From NCBI GenBank assembly GCA_031286245.1, contig JAITUO010000060.1, forward strand, positions 1-6,102: 6,102 nt of DNA. Reading direction: 5' to 3'. Below are positions 5,092 to 6,102 of the stretch, one piece after another (position 1 is the stretch's first letter; each line of letters starts with the position of its first letter). Below the pieces are notes generated by a model. That model worked only from the letters and a program-made list of their open reading frames with translations. It had not been told where the DNA came from and ran no database searches. The DNA is from Coriobacteriales bacterium (lineage in GTDB: Bacteria; Actinomycetota; Coriobacteriia; Coriobacteriales; UBA8131). The translations under genes and the position numbers were made by a program.

Positions 5092-6102
5092 TAGACTCAG
5101 TAGTAGCACCAACAACCTCGCTGTCTTCCTCCGGGTTCCGAGTCACACGCAGCATTGAGATACGATTCCTGCGCATACTTTGAACTTTAAAAGTATGGCT
5201 ACCGATCTCAAAAACATCTCCCACTTGTGGAACACTGTCTATCGTGTCTAGCAACCAGCCAGCAATTGTCTCGTAGTCATCGCCTTCCTCAACCGGTAGG
5301 CCCAGCTCGCGTGCATCGTCAGTTGGCAAACGCCCGTCGATCAGCCACTCGTTCTCGGAAAGCTGAGTCTGGTATTTGTTGTCCGGATCGTACTCGTCAG
5401 AGATCTCACCCACGATCTCCTCCACAATATCTTCTATCGAAATAATGCCAGCAGTCCCGCCGTACTCATCAACGACAATCGCCACCTGCTGGTGTGAGGT
5501 CTGCATCTCGCCAAGCAATGGCAGGATATCTTTGGTCTCCGGAATGATCATCGCTTCGCGGATATACCCGACAACCAGGTCTTCCGAGCGGTCATCAGCC
5601 AATGGAGCCAGCAAGTCTTTCAACATGGCGATGCCAATGATGCGGTCTGGGGTTTCGTGGTAGACCGGTAATCGGGAAAATCCCGTTCCGCGCATCCGAT
5701 TGACAGCATTCATGACGGTAGCATCGTCTTCGATCGCCATCATATCAACCCGCGGTGTCATGATCTCGCGGGCGACCGTGTCTCCGAGGTCGAAAATCTC
5801 GCGGATCATCCGCTTTTCCTCATCCAGCAAGGTATCTTGCTCGGTTACCAGGTATTTAATCTCATCTTCGCTGACTGTCTGACGATCGTCAGCGCTTTTG
5901 ATACCAAACATACGAGCTAAAACGTCAGTTGAGGCGGACAAAAACGAGACAACCGGGCGAGTGATGCGTTCAACCAGTCGGATCGATCCAACAACCCGCA
6001 TGGCAGTCACCTCAGCATTGGCCAGGGCGATACGCTTAGGCACCAATTCGCCGATTACCAGGCTGAAGTAGCTGATTATCAAGGTGATGGAGATAATCGA
6101 GA
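5072..6102 (-). CDS. CNNM/CBS-pair/CorC_HlyC membrane protein (hemolysin C-like), N terminus cut by window
   Basis: This belongs to the family often annotated as hemolysin or CorC, whose characterised members act in magnesium, cobalt or other divalent-cation efflux. The frame stays open to the right edge, so the TTG at 6082 is not taken as the start. About 100-120 residues, including most of the DUF21/CNNM membrane domain, are missing. Counting from the codon at 6082: end of the last CNNM helix with the conserved GELVPKRIAL (11-20); linker with SEDEIKYLV; first CBS motif from REIMTPRVDM (105-114) to about 160; second CBS domain about 172-228, containing VVDEYGGTAGIISIEDIVEEIVGEI (203-227); CorC_HlyC domain about 240-315 with LIDGRLPTDDARELG; and an acidic tail. 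CBS pairs in this family bind adenine nucleotides. It ends in TGA with no clear terminator right after it. The substrate cannot be told from sequence. Confidence 0.93.
   Translation of the reverse strand, partial: SIISITLIISYFSLVIGELVPKRIALANAEVTAMRVVGSIRLVERITRPVVSFLSASTDVLARMFGIKSADDRQTVSEDEIKYLVTEQDTLLDEEKRMIREIFDLGDTVAREIMTPRVDMMAIEDDATVMNAVNRMRGTGFSRLPVYHETPDRIIGIAMLKDLLAPLADDRSEDLVVGYIREAMIIPETKDILPLLGEMQTSHQQVAIVVDEYGGTAGIISIEDIVEEIVGEISDEYDPDNKYQTQLSENEWLIDGRLPTDDARELGLPVEEGDDYETIAGWLLDTIDSVPQVGDVFEIGSHTFKVQSMRRNRISMLRVTRNPEEDSEVVGATTESRDEGWS

Overview
The window holds three housekeeping loci from a bacterium of moderate GC content, estimated by eye at a little under 50%. Gene starts are preceded by strong Shine-Dalgarno sequences. 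The short-loop cytochrome bd and its sequence style suggest a Gram-positive lineage, possibly Actinomycetota such as Coriobacteriia. That placement is an impression from protein style and has not been tested.

Layout: (1) 81-1646, plus strand: complete threonine synthase gene (thrC), preceded by a short imperfect tandem repeat. (2) 1649-1720: convergent terminator zone, with a symmetrical GC hairpin that can serve both strands and an AT-rich hairpin overlapping the cydB stop. (3) 1708-4282, minus strand: cytochrome bd oxidase operon cydA-cydB. cydA is interrupted by one in-frame TGA at 3938-3940, at a conserved glycine position; the frame is otherwise intact over 497 codons. cydB is complete; its best start is the ATG at 2787, one base after the cydA stop. 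(4) 4283-4534: about 215-nt cydA leader with a recognisable promoter, an operator-like palindrome over the -10 box, small hairpins and a possible 40-codon leader ORF. (5) 4535-5071: non-coding, containing a 142-bp element bounded by near-perfect 28-bp inverted repeats with internal direct repeats. (6) 5072 to the right edge, minus strand: CNNM/CBS/CorC_HlyC family membrane transporter or regulator, missing its N terminus because the window ends.

ThrC makes threonine from phosphohomoserine. CydAB would be the high-affinity quinol oxidase used at low oxygen, but as written the operon cannot give full-length CydA without readthrough, reversion or correction of a base error. The CNNM-family protein is probably a divalent-cation efflux or homeostasis factor. 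I see no evidence of a new multi-gene system. The features most worth checking are the cydA nonsense codon, the inverted-repeat element at 4811-4952 and the long structured cydA leader.
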